NCBI RefSeq assembly: GCF_004000985.1
Contig: NZ_BIMH01000028.1
Coordinates: 1-64,000 of the forward strand
Reading direction: 5' to 3'
DNA from: Paenibacillus validus NBRC 15382
Lineage (GTDB): Bacteria > Bacillota > Bacilli > Paenibacillales > NBRC-103111
DNA: 64,000 bases
The notes beneath the pieces were generated by a model that was not told where the DNA came from, did no database searches, and worked only from the letters and a program-made list of their open reading frames with translations. Positions 8,180 to 17,163 of this stretch are shown here, piece by piece (positions within the stretch are counted from its first letter, which is position 1; every line of letters begins with the position of its first letter). Both the position numbers and the translations under genes were made by a program.

Positions 8180-10539
8180 CAGTCTTCTATTCCTTTATAG
8201 AGGGTCAACAAGGCCTTCTCGAAGTCGGAAACCGTATCTTTATCGGAAGGCTGCGTGCTTAAGAACCGCATGCTTCCGGATTTCTCGAAGAACTTGGTTC
8301 CAACAACCGACTGAATAGCAGCGACATCGTTGTAGAAGTATTCAGCGATTAATGGCAAAATTTTATAATACCAGCTCTTAAAAAGATCATCGATCGTTAA
8401 AACATCCATCAAATAGGCGTGGCCGATCCGATGGTCTCGATCCAGCTTCTCCGATATTTTTTCGTTAAGGCTGCGCAAAAGACTTGCAAGTTCCACCGAG
8501 CCCACTTTTGCTGTATTTTGTTCGAAAACCCCATAATCTGGTTCCATTTCCGCGAATACGAACCGTCTTCTTAGCGCGGTATCCAGCATCGCGATCGATC
8601 GATCGGAAGTATTCATCGTACCGATAATATACAGGTTCCTAGGCAACGAGAAAGGCTTTTTGGAATAGGGCAAGATCGTGCTGACCGTTTGCCTTTTGTC
8701 CTTTTCAATCAATGTTATCAGTTCGCCAAAGATTTTAGAGATGTTACCTCGGTTGATTTCATCGATGATCAAATAGTATGGTTTTTGCTGATGCTGCTGT
8801 GTCTTAACCGTTTTATTTATATCGCTGGAAATACCGATCAATTTCTGAACGTCGGACATTTGAATTCGGGGAAGCTCGTAAATCGTTTTGAGAGTAAGAC
8901 TTACTCCGCCGTTCATATCGTAAATATCCGCGGGGTCCGTAAATTCTTTCAACCACGCAACCGGCCGGACATGTGGCGCTACATGTCCCTTTCTGTAAGC
9001 ATAATCCCCTGTTATCACACCAATATCCCGAATCGTCCGAGGGCCATCATAGACAAATACGATATCACCTCGTTCCATTTGGTTAATGAGAGTATCTAGC
9101 GTATTGGCATCCATTGTAGGCTTTTGAGCCCCATCATCCCGCTCATTCTCAAGCAAGGAATAAATTTCGTCATATGATTTGTCTGTAAGGTCGATGTGAT
9201 CGAGAAAATCGACCGCTATTTGTTTGCCCGCTTTACATTGGTTGTAAATGTGATCGCTGTTGCGGCGGCCGAGCGATACTTTCCAGACCCGGGATCCCGA
9301 ATGTATGAACTCGGCTCCCGAAATACCGGAGGACTCAGATTCCGCTTTGATAATTTGTGCTGACGCGTCTTCCACCATCTTTTTCAGAACGCCAGGCTCC
9401 ACACGGTACCGAATCTCACCACCTGCTTCGTCTTGCTTCATGTCTTCTTCCAATTGGGGGCGAATGCCCTCAATAAATTCCTCATACGAGTATGACTGGT
9501 GGAAAGTGATGAAACGTACCCGTTCTTCCCGTTCAACTTGGACGAACGGGATATATCGTTTACGGAATGTATACTCAAACGCTTCAATGATGTTCTTCGT
9601 AGCGAACGTCTTCCCTGTTCCCGGCGGTCCGTATAAAATCAAATTGGGGTTGAAATCCAGCAACTCAGCATACGCACGGTATTGTTCAAACAATTCCGGC
9701 GCGTCCTCGATATCCGAAGATTCTACCGTATGCGTAATTGGTGTTTTCCCTTCAGTTCCAACTTCCATATTCGGTTTGCTGATCGGTGTCTTGCGGCGGC
9801 CAACCAAGACGTTGTCATAAAGGCGAATAGGATTATCCACTACAAAATAACCTTGCTTTTCCAATTCATTCAGGACGCTTTTCAAATAGTTACGTTTATT
9901 CGGCGCTTCCTCTTCGGCAAATTCAAGCAACTGTAGCAATGTATACCGTTCATTGACGGAATTTTTGTCCTCGTACAGTTTCTGCAAACTGGCATAAGGT
10001 TGGGATTGTCCATTCTTCCATTCCAATATCCCGACTATTCTTGATGTTACGAGATTGTCGATTACAACCATGATGTCATTTTCCGCAACCGACGGGAGTT
10101 GAGAACTTAGTGTGACGTAATAACGACGAACCGAAGCAAAAGAAAGCTGGTCCCAGTTTTCCATGGGAAACGCCGAGGTCGTCTCAATGGGAAAGAATCC
10201 GTGACCTGGAGTAGCTTTGTTAATTTTATTAAGCAAGTTGAGATCCAAATTGAAATATGGACTTTTAATAAATTGCACGACGGGTACAGGATGCGGAAAC
10301 CGCTTGATTTCTTCGAAAAAAACAACACCTGTATCTGACGGATTAATAGGATTTACCTTATGCCCATATTCCCTCACTTTCCATAACGCAATTACGTTGG
10401 CATTGGTCACCACAAACACGAAATCCCCAGGTTCGATCCCCCCGTACCAGGTACTCTCCTTGGCGCCGGCGGCGTAATACTTCTCTTGGATTTGATGCGG
10501 TCTTCTACTGTCAAACTTGCCGAAATATACTTTGCTCAT
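8179..10539 (-). CDS. mcrB: McrB, AAA+ GTPase of the McrBC system, with two EVE/PUA-like reader domains
   Basis: McrB recognises modified DNA and drives McrC by GTP hydrolysis. The ATG at 10539 has AGGAGA with 7 nt spacing; an upstream ATG at 10560 lacks a site. This gives 786 aa against 459 in E. coli. Residues about 1-135 look like an EVE/ASCH-type modified-base reader (YFGKFDSRRPHQ, GDFVFVV). The McrB GTPase follows, with Walker A GPPGTGKT near residue 300, Walker B LIIDEINRGN near 588 and the McrB signature MNTSDRSIAMLDTALRRRF. About 285 residues separate Walker A from B. The extra segment (GSRVWKVSLGRR, ERGDIVFVYDG) looks like a second EVE-like domain inserted inside the AAA+ core. The reader domains are inferred from pattern. 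Confidence 0.93.
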   Translation of the reverse strand: MSKVYFGKFDSRRPHQIQEKYYAAGAKESTWYGGIEPGDFVFVVTNANVIALWKVREYGHKVNPINPSDTGVVFFEEIKRFPHPVPVVQFIKSPYFNLDLNLLNKINKATPGHGFFPIETTSAFPMENWDQLSFASVRRYYVTLSSQLPSVAENDIMVVIDNLVTSRIVGILEWKNGQSQPYASLQKLYEDKNSVNERYTLLQLLEFAEEEAPNKRNYLKSVLNELEKQGYFVVDNPIRLYDNVLVGRRKTPISKPNMEVGTEGKTPITHTVESSDIEDAPELFEQYRAYAELLDFNPNLILYGPPGTGKTFATKNIIEAFEYTFRKRYIPFVQVEREERVRFITFHQSYSYEEFIEGIRPQLEEDMKQDEAGGEIRYRVEPGVLKKMVEDASAQIIKAESESSGISGAEFIHSGSRVWKVSLGRRNSDHIYNQCKAGKQIAVDFLDHIDLTDKSYDEIYSLLENERDDGAQKPTMDANTLDTLINQMERGDIVFVYDGPRTIRDIGVITGDYAYRKGHVAPHVRPVAWLKEFTDPADIYDMNGGVSLTLKTIYELPRIQMSDVQKLIGISSDINKTVKTQQHQQKPYYLIIDEINRGNISKIFGELITLIEKDKRQTVSTILPYSKKPFSLPRNLYIIGTMNTSDRSIAMLDTALRRRFVFAEMEPDYGVFEQNTAKVGSVELASLLRSLNEKISEKLDRDHRIGHAYLMDVLTIDDLFKSWYYKILPLIAEYFYNDVAAIQSVVGTKFFEKSGSMRFLSTQPSDKDTVSDFEKALLTLYKGIED

Positions 10540-10593
10540 ATTGGATCTCCTCGATTTCATTTATCCACTATTTTCTTTGTCACAGGTGTATCG

Positions 10594-11499
10594 TTACAAG
10601 ATACCACGTTTTAAATTTCTTTTGAAATGATGATAAATCTCATGCGGATATAAGTTCAATAGCTGCATCAGCGCTGTGCAGAAGCCGATCAGGATGATTG
10701 GCCCTTCACTATTCGAATGTAACTCGATCCCGCGTTCCACCAAATAGTTAGCTAGACGATCGAAGTCTGCCTCATATTCCGGATGAATCGGATAAGCCCT
10801 CTGATGAACTTTCTTTATTAGCTCCCAAGCGCCTATTCGTTCAAAATGTGCTCCTCTCTCCTCCAGCTGTTCTTGGTTTCCAAAGACAGTCTCAAAAGCA
10901 AGATCGAAAAACTTGCGGTTTCGCCGTAGTTTTCTCCACTCCGCATTATCCAGTGAGGGGCCGAAAACTTCTTCCACTTCGTCTTCCAACTCTTCAAGCA
11001 ACTTAAACCGTGATTTGTACCCGAGGCTTTCCACCAGCCCCTTATAGTACCATTCCTGACTGTCACGTCCTCGTTTGAAACGAGACCATGCCTCCTCACC
11101 GTACTGCTTCAAGTCCCTCTTAATCGAACGAATATTGTGTAGTTTGTCTGCACAGGACGTCTGCCGAATAGCAACGGTTGCATGTTTAAGTTCATCGAGC
11201 GTATGCTGCTTTCTTTCCTCCCATGATGCACCTTTGTCCGGTTCTGAGCAGCCTTTTACGATTTCCAATACTTTAGGACCGAAGAAGGCCAGTAAATCCT
11301 CCTCCGTTGTATCGGTATCTTCCAACGTGTCATGCAAAATTCCAGCCGCGACAACTTCCTCCGAACAACCTGCCCGCTGCAAAATCATGCCCACAGCATA
11401 AGGATGACTAATGTATGGTATCTCTGTGCCTTTTCGGCGCTGTTCCCGATGTGCAACGGCAGCAAACTCAATTGCCTTATCGATTAAAGTCATAGACAC
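10594..11499 (-). CDS. HD-domain alarmone-hydrolase-like protein (RelA/SpoT HD family)
   Basis: The N-terminal 150 residues match the hydrolase domain of RelA/SpoT and small Mesh1-like proteins, which remove pyrophosphate from (p)ppGpp. The metal-binding set is present: His32, His56-Asp57 with Glu60-Asp61 (ILHDTLEDT) and Asp118 (ADKLHN). There is no synthetase, TGS or ACT domain. The 150-residue C-terminal part is helical and not recognised. The GTG at 11499 is preceded by GGGAGG with 5 nt spacing; an ATG two codons later is possible. It sits between the second DUF1998 helicase and mcrB with gaps of 33 and 54 nt, so it is probably in the same operon. Breaking down a nucleotide signal during infection is an inference from context. 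Confidence 0.8.
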   Translation of the reverse strand: MSMTLIDKAIEFAAVAHREQRRKGTEIPYISHPYAVGMILQRAGCSEEVVAAGILHDTLEDTDTTEEDLLAFFGPKVLEIVKGCSEPDKGASWEERKQHTLDELKHATVAIRQTSCADKLHNIRSIKRDLKQYGEEAWSRFKRGRDSQEWYYKGLVESLGYKSRFKLLEELEDEVEEVFGPSLDNAEWRKLRRNRKFFDLAFETVFGNQEQLEERGAHFERIGAWELIKKVHQRAYPIHPEYEADFDRLANYLVERGIELHSNSEGPIILIGFCTALMQLLNLYPHEIYHHFKRNLKRGIL

Positions 11500-11532
11500 G
11501 GTTTCCTCCCTTCAATTTCAAAGATCAGTTTC

Positions 11533-14295
11533 TCATGAATGGTTGCGAACCGGATATTTTTGCAGGTGATTAAGAACCAGCAAAGCCCCAGCCTTATGCA
11601 GCGGCTCATTCTGCTTCTCACAATGAAACAGCTGAATGCAGGATGGGCAGCCGTCCGAACAACCACAGCTGCTAATGATCTGTTGGGCTTTCTCCAAGAG
11701 AACCCCGAATTTTTCCGCAACGACCTCGACTATACCTGAACCGCCTCCTGCTTGGCTGTCGTAGAAGAACATTCCGGGCATTCCAAACAATGCTGAGCCA
11801 GAATAAAAAGAGGTGTGCTGAAAATCAGCCATACTGCACCTTACAACGGCCGGTATCGCCGAAGCTATGGCATGTTCAACCGCATGAAGGCTTCCCTCAG
11901 CCATGGTCTCCAAGTCAATGGTATCGCGATCCAGTACATCATTGAGCAGACCTTTAAGTTCATCCCTTCCTTGGTGATCCCACATCAGCCAAAACGCCTC
12001 GGTTTGGAAACTGACAGGATATGTGTTTGTCAATTGCACGGTTTCGGGAGGCGTTGCGCCGTGATTGTAGATTTTTTTGTAGCCAAATGTGCTTCGTTTT
12101 ACGATGATGTTTCCAAGATTGGATTTGATCGCCGCGTCACTTCTCAGTGGATTGGTGATATCATGGATTTCAATGCTATCGCGAACAATTCCGCGGGTAT
12201 GATAATCCGTTCTTACCGGCTCCACAACCACTTTGCGTTGCTTACCGTTAACCCACTTGACCTTATAGAAGGTACGATTGTCTGGTCCCAGAAATACTGC
12301 ATCCACGTGATAATCTCTTATTAAGGAACGCTCATCTACACTTTGAAACAAGATGTCCTCATTCCAGCCGTTCTTGGTTACAACCGTATAAGTAGCCCCC
12401 ATTGTAAACAAAGTTTGATATCTTGGCGTTTCACCATGATAGAGGAGTTTTCCTTCTATCTGCTGCCACTGGTCGCTTGCTTCCGCAACCACTTTGCGAA
12501 GCGCCGAAGAGCGAACATAATTCATAGCATTGGTCAACGTTCCTCCCAGTTCGTGAGCTGCATATGCGAGATGCTCCTTCAACAGCTTTGGATTCGCTGT
12601 ATTAATCGCTGCTGATTCAGGCGGGAGCTTAAAGAATTCTTCAGGGTTGCGGGCGAAGTATTGCTGCAATGGCTCTTCCTGAACCATCATGATTACCACA
12701 CCGTCTCTACTACGCCCCACACGGCCAGCCTGCTGCCAGAAGGATGCCTGAGAACCTGGATATCCAAGCAAAATGCATACGTCTAGACACTTCACATCAA
12801 TTCCAACCTCTAGAGCGCTGGTTGTGACCACTCCAAGGATCTCACCTTGTTCGAGTTTCTGTATGGTTTGCTCCTTAACTTCTTGTGTCAGATAAGCATG
12901 ATACGGTAAAAAAAGTTCATATGATTCTTCTGACGAAAGTCCGCCATGATCTTGAAGGTGGCTTCGCATAATGATGTTTAGCTCACGACTTAATAGCTGG
13001 GCTTGCTGGCGGTTGCTTGTGAAAATGATACTTCTCGGCCATCTTCCATCCTTGTAGATCGTGCGCAGAATCTCATAGAGATCGGAAACAACGGCCCTTT
13101 TCTTTTGCTCATCGTCTGATAAGCCCGGATTCCACATCAAAATCGCTTTCTTCTTTACTGGCGCTTGTACTCCCGATATTTCATGAAATCCTTTCATTCC
13201 ACGCATTCCTGTTAATTCTTCAGCTAGATACTTTGGATTAGCAATTGTAGCCGAGCAGGCAATAAACTGGACGTTTTTATTTCCCAACCTGTCACATAAC
13301 ATTCTTAATCTGCGAAGGACCAAAGAAACCTTTGAACCTAACAAGCCTGAGTATTGATGCAGCTCATCAATGACGACAAACCGAAGATTTTGCAGAAAGC
13401 GCAACAGTTGGGGGCCTTTTCCCTTAGGCGAACCTGCACCTTGAAGAATTAAATGCAGATAGTGTACGTTGGTCAGCCAATAGCGCCCCTCAGAGAACAC
13501 GAAGCTAGATGCCTGATCTTTTCTCATATGCTCTGGAACGTTACGTTGCCCGTGGAGAACCCCAACAGATATTTGTTGCCCATTTACAGAGAATCGGGAA
13601 AATCCATTTAGTGAGAAATGATTCCCTTGTGCTTCTACATCATCAGCCCATTTTTTCAGGTGGGCAAACTGATCCTCGACCAATGCCTTGAACGGAGCCA
13701 AATATAGCGCACAAGCATTCGGATCAGCAACCAATTTTTCCATGATGGGAACATTGTAAGCCAATGATTTTCCCGATGCGGTTTTCGTACAGAGAACGAC
13801 ATTGCGTCCTTCACGGATGTTCTGTATAGCTTCCCCTTGATGCTCATAAAGCTTATTGATCCCCAGAGAATGAAGCTTCCGCTGCAGCCAACTGGGCATA
13901 AGAATTTGTTCAGCATAAGCGCCTTGATTAGCGTCAATTTGATGCACGTGGACGTCACTTCGAATGCGAGTTCCGAGTTCGAGCAAATTCTGGACGAGTT
14001 TTTCGCTATCGAATTTATGTTGAACAGGAAGTCTTCGATCTATGAGCAATTCCGTTTCTTCCGGTGTCAACATGTCATCCAAGATTGAACATCCATCATG
14101 AGAACAATAAACGCCGGATGGTTTGTTTATATAGGACTCCATATCGGGTTCAAGGGAGCGCCACTGTGAAACTCGAATCCCGTTTGCACGTTGATGAATC
14201 TTACGGTAATAGCCCTCCGGATCTGCCTTATAGCTGATTTGAACGAAGTCCCCGTAAGGTCTTTGGCCTCCGCAGGCGGAGCAGATTACAGGCAT
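11533..14295 (-). CDS. DEAD/DEAH helicase with C-terminal DUF1998 (Hrq1/MrfA-like), copy B
   Basis: Superfamily 2 helicase of 920 aa, related to MrfA and Hrq1. An N-terminal zinc ribbon (CSAC near residue 5, CSHDGC near 63) is followed by helicase motifs I (TKTASGKS), II (VIDELHQ), III (SATIANP) and VI (QAGRVGRSRDG). The DUF1998 domain ends in a cysteine cluster, CGCSDGCPSC near residue 885, as in MrfA-type enzymes. It starts 2 nt after copy A (14298-16982) and shares its whole architecture, so the two are ancient tandem duplicates and may form a heteromer. Housekeeping MrfA acts in mitomycin repair. A pair placed before McrBC suggests a defence role, which is inference. Confidence 0.9.
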   Translation of the reverse strand: MPVICSACGGQRPYGDFVQISYKADPEGYYRKIHQRANGIRVSQWRSLEPDMESYINKPSGVYCSHDGCSILDDMLTPEETELLIDRRLPVQHKFDSEKLVQNLLELGTRIRSDVHVHQIDANQGAYAEQILMPSWLQRKLHSLGINKLYEHQGEAIQNIREGRNVVLCTKTASGKSLAYNVPIMEKLVADPNACALYLAPFKALVEDQFAHLKKWADDVEAQGNHFSLNGFSRFSVNGQQISVGVLHGQRNVPEHMRKDQASSFVFSEGRYWLTNVHYLHLILQGAGSPKGKGPQLLRFLQNLRFVVIDELHQYSGLLGSKVSLVLRRLRMLCDRLGNKNVQFIACSATIANPKYLAEELTGMRGMKGFHEISGVQAPVKKKAILMWNPGLSDDEQKKRAVVSDLYEILRTIYKDGRWPRSIIFTSNRQQAQLLSRELNIIMRSHLQDHGGLSSEESYELFLPYHAYLTQEVKEQTIQKLEQGEILGVVTTSALEVGIDVKCLDVCILLGYPGSQASFWQQAGRVGRSRDGVVIMMVQEEPLQQYFARNPEEFFKLPPESAAINTANPKLLKEHLAYAAHELGGTLTNAMNYVRSSALRKVVAEASDQWQQIEGKLLYHGETPRYQTLFTMGATYTVVTKNGWNEDILFQSVDERSLIRDYHVDAVFLGPDNRTFYKVKWVNGKQRKVVVEPVRTDYHTRGIVRDSIEIHDITNPLRSDAAIKSNLGNIIVKRSTFGYKKIYNHGATPPETVQLTNTYPVSFQTEAFWLMWDHQGRDELKGLLNDVLDRDTIDLETMAEGSLHAVEHAIASAIPAVVRCSMADFQHTSFYSGSALFGMPGMFFYDSQAGGGSGIVEVVAEKFGVLLEKAQQIISSCGCSDGCPSCIQLFHCEKQNEPLHKAGALLVLNHLQKYPVRNHS

Positions 14296-14297
14296 TC

Positions 14298-16982
14298 TTA
14301 ATCGATCCCTTCTATCAAAATCTTCAGCAGCATTTTGGCTCCAGGTTTGAACAATTCAATATTCCCTTTACCTGGGAGCTGCACGCAGCTAGGACATCCT
14401 TCGGCACAAGGGCAGCTCTCAATAAGTTCAAGAGCTTTTCGAAGCACTTGCGGAAGTTTCTCATAGATCGCCTCAATGGTTCCGAGGCCGGACCCGTTCT
14501 CACCATAGAAGCCGATAACAGGTCTATTAGCAAAAGCCGTCATCCCACTCGCCGAAAAGCCTGTAAAGTCATTAGCGTCACAAATGATGAGGTCAGGAAT
14601 AACCGAAGTCATAGCGTGACCTGCAGCGTGAAGGGAAGCTTCAGCCAATAAGTCGATGGATCTGCCCTCATCCGCTAACTCCTGGATGCCATTTTTCAAT
14701 TGGCTCCATTGAGAATCCGTTAGTGTAACCCACATTCCTTCCGGAGTGAATCGGGTGACGGACGGATGATCCAATTGAACCTGCTCAGACTCATGCTTCT
14801 GTCCGAAGTAAACTTTTTTATAACCGAAGACACTCCGCTTAATCTCCAGTTCACCATAAGCCATATCGATTCCTTCGATGTGTTGCTTCTGATAAGTCTG
14901 CATAATATCGATGATATCGCGATAAGTAGATTGAGTGTAATAGGTTAGTTCCTGAATAGGCAATACAATAATTTCACCTTTTCTGCGATTGATAGAGTCT
15001 ACTCGATAGCCTTTCTCTCCAGGAGTCCAATAGATCGCGCCTTCATAAAAATCACGAAGAGCACTCCACTCATCCAAACTGTCTACTATCGTTTGATTTT
15101 GTCCCCGAATGGTTACGCTGTAATTTTTACCAGACATTGATCGAAGACTAAACTTGTCATCAACGATCGCCTCATCGTTAGCTGTTGCAGCTACTTGCAG
15201 TACAGTCTCAATATAATCTTCGAGTAATCCAGGAAACATGTCCTGCAAGTCTTCCTTCGTGACTTCTCTCCCGAGCTCTTCTCTTAGTAACGGGATGTGC
15301 ATGGCTAACAACTTGTAATTTGTTGGATTAATCCTAACTACCTCGGGAGCTTTATGGATAAATTCAAGCGGGTTACGCATGTAATACTGCTGAAGCGGTT
15401 CATCCTGCCAGATCAGTATGGCAACACCCTCGCCTTTGCGGCCAACACGTCCGATCTGTTGGGAGAATGCCGCTTTCGATCCGGGATAACCAACAAGAAC
15501 GGCAAGACTCAAATCACCGATATCAATCCCGACTTCAAGGGCATTGGTAGTAATAATGACATGAATGTCGTGGGACTTGAGTCTCTCAATAATCCGTTTC
15601 CGAGTATCATTCGGCAGTATTCCGGTATAAAATGCCGCGAGTTTTTCTCCTTCCACTTTCTCTTTTGGTAGTCGGAGAGGCTGGCGCAAGACGTCTTTGA
15701 TATAACGGGTAAATACCATAGTCTGGCTGCGAGAAGGTTGAAAAATGATGCTCTTAATCACTTTCTGATCAACAGTCATGATCTGTTTCGCCATCGTAAT
15801 GGCATCGGTAGAAGGCGCGCGGCGGACTTGTTCATCGGCTGACATACCGGGATTCCAGAGGACGATCCCCTTTTTCTGATGGGCGGAACCATCTGTATTG
15901 ATGAGGGTGAATCCGCTAAGACCTGTAAGATCCTCTGCTAATCTAATAGGATTTTCAATCGTTGCTGAGCTCGTAATAATCTGGATATTGTGAGTATTAC
16001 CAAGTTCTCGACAAACCTTAAGCAGGCGTCTGAGTACCAATGCGACATGACTTCCGAATGTACCTCGGTACATATGCATCTCATCAAGCACTATAAATTT
16101 GAGGTTCCGAAGATAATTTCGAATGTGATGTGCGGTCGCATACTTCACCTTCTGAACTTGCCCGAGAATGGAGTAATGAATCATATCCGGATTCGTCATC
16201 CATACCTGTGCTTTTTCCATGATTCGCTGCCGCGGCCCATTCTCGGTATCCCCATCCAGCCGGCCGATATGAATCAGGCGATCTCCTAAGTGCAATTGAG
16301 TTTCAAACCACTCATCCAAGGATGATTGATCCTTCGTTTCATCCGTACCAAAACGTCTGATTTGATCTAGTTGATCATTAGCTAATGCCTTGGTAGGAAA
16401 TATGTACAATGCCCGTTCTTCAGGATGATTATACAACCGGCTAAGAATCGGCAGGTTATAGGACAACGTCTTTCCAGATGATGTTGAAGTGACCAAGACA
16501 ACATTCGAACCAGAATGGACTGCATCGGCTGTTTGTGCTTGGTGAGTATATAACTGTGTAATTCCCATTCGATGTAAGGCGTCCTTGATGGGCTCCGGTG
16601 TAGATTCAGGAATATCCGCAAAAGTAGCTTCTTTCGCAGGAAGTGTATGTACATAAATCTCGGCGGCCTCTTCCTCTGCCAACTCCTTCAGCTTATCCAG
16701 TACATCTTCTGATGAAAATTCATGACTTACTACGCCGGGAATTCGGTTATCTTCACATAGAATAAATTCTTCTTTCTCTAAAGGAACGATAGCAAAACAA
16801 GAAGGGCAGTAAATTCCCTCTTCGTATCCTCGGAGGTTTTCAATTACAGGAGTCCAGTCTAAGCATTTGATCCCGGTTGGCGAATATTCAAGCAGTCGTT
16901 GCTCCCCGACTTGACTGATCTTATTAGAAATTTGAATCGCCTTCAGCATACTCGTGCATTCGGAACATTTCAGAAATGCCAT
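14298..16982 (-). CDS. DEAD/DEAH helicase with C-terminal DUF1998, copy A
   Basis: 894-residue superfamily 2 helicase. It has an N-terminal zinc ribbon (CSEC near residue 7 and CPSC near 57), motif I (TSTSSGKT), motif II (VLDEMHMY), motif III (SSATIENP), motif VI (QQIGRVGRKGEG) and a DUF1998 end with CPCAEGCPSC. The ATG at 16982 is preceded by GGAGGG with about 8 nt spacing; a TTG at 16997 is less likely. It is the first gene of an operon continuing with copy B, the HD protein, mcrB and mcrC. The promoter region holds a perfect 14-bp palindrome and an SOS-like box. Copies A and B have diverged strongly apart from the motifs, so the duplication is old. Confidence 0.9.
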   Translation of the reverse strand: MAFLKCSECTSMLKAIQISNKISQVGEQRLLEYSPTGIKCLDWTPVIENLRGYEEGIYCPSCFAIVPLEKEEFILCEDNRIPGVVSHEFSSEDVLDKLKELAEEEAAEIYVHTLPAKEATFADIPESTPEPIKDALHRMGITQLYTHQAQTADAVHSGSNVVLVTSTSSGKTLSYNLPILSRLYNHPEERALYIFPTKALANDQLDQIRRFGTDETKDQSSLDEWFETQLHLGDRLIHIGRLDGDTENGPRQRIMEKAQVWMTNPDMIHYSILGQVQKVKYATAHHIRNYLRNLKFIVLDEMHMYRGTFGSHVALVLRRLLKVCRELGNTHNIQIITSSATIENPIRLAEDLTGLSGFTLINTDGSAHQKKGIVLWNPGMSADEQVRRAPSTDAITMAKQIMTVDQKVIKSIIFQPSRSQTMVFTRYIKDVLRQPLRLPKEKVEGEKLAAFYTGILPNDTRKRIIERLKSHDIHVIITTNALEVGIDIGDLSLAVLVGYPGSKAAFSQQIGRVGRKGEGVAILIWQDEPLQQYYMRNPLEFIHKAPEVVRINPTNYKLLAMHIPLLREELGREVTKEDLQDMFPGLLEDYIETVLQVAATANDEAIVDDKFSLRSMSGKNYSVTIRGQNQTIVDSLDEWSALRDFYEGAIYWTPGEKGYRVDSINRRKGEIIVLPIQELTYYTQSTYRDIIDIMQTYQKQHIEGIDMAYGELEIKRSVFGYKKVYFGQKHESEQVQLDHPSVTRFTPEGMWVTLTDSQWSQLKNGIQELADEGRSIDLLAEASLHAAGHAMTSVIPDLIICDANDFTGFSASGMTAFANRPVIGFYGENGSGLGTIEAIYEKLPQVLRKALELIESCPCAEGCPSCVQLPGKGNIELFKPGAKMLLKILIEGID

Positions 16983-17035
16983 TCCTAATCCCTCCAACGC
17001 TAATGTCTGCTGATCATATTAGAACATACTGATTA

Positions 17036-17065
17036 GACAACATGTTGTCATAGAATATACGTTCT
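17036..17065 (-). promoter_or_regulatory. Operator region of the helicase-McrBC operon: 14-bp palindrome plus SOS-like box
   Basis: GACAACATGTTGTC (17036-17049) is a perfect palindrome. It is followed by AGAATATACGTTCT (17052-17065), which matches 11 of 14 positions of the Bacillus LexA consensus. TTGTCA (17045-17050) plus this box recurs near 44779 and 53712 with identical spacing. The start codon of the first helicase is 70 bp away. A promoter TTGTCT-16 bp-TATGAT on the minus strand overlaps the palindrome. Confidence 0.6.
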
Positions 17066-17136
17066 CATGGAATAAAACCCCCTTGCTGCTAATTCGACAA
17101 TATAGGCAGTTAGTCCTTGTTTATGTGAATTAACAC

Positions 17137-17163
17137 AAAAAAAGACGACCACTATGATCGTCA
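17137..17163 (-). terminator. Terminator of the reverse transcriptase gene
   Basis: On the minus strand GACGATC (complement of 17156-17162) pairs with GGTCGTC (complement of 17144-17150), followed by seven T. The stem overlaps the reverse transcriptase stop codon. Confidence 0.75.

Noticed and set aside
9260-9820. 186-codon plus-strand frame opposite mcrB
   Set aside because: Shadow of the GC-rich mcrB codons; mcrB shows all family motifs in its own frame.
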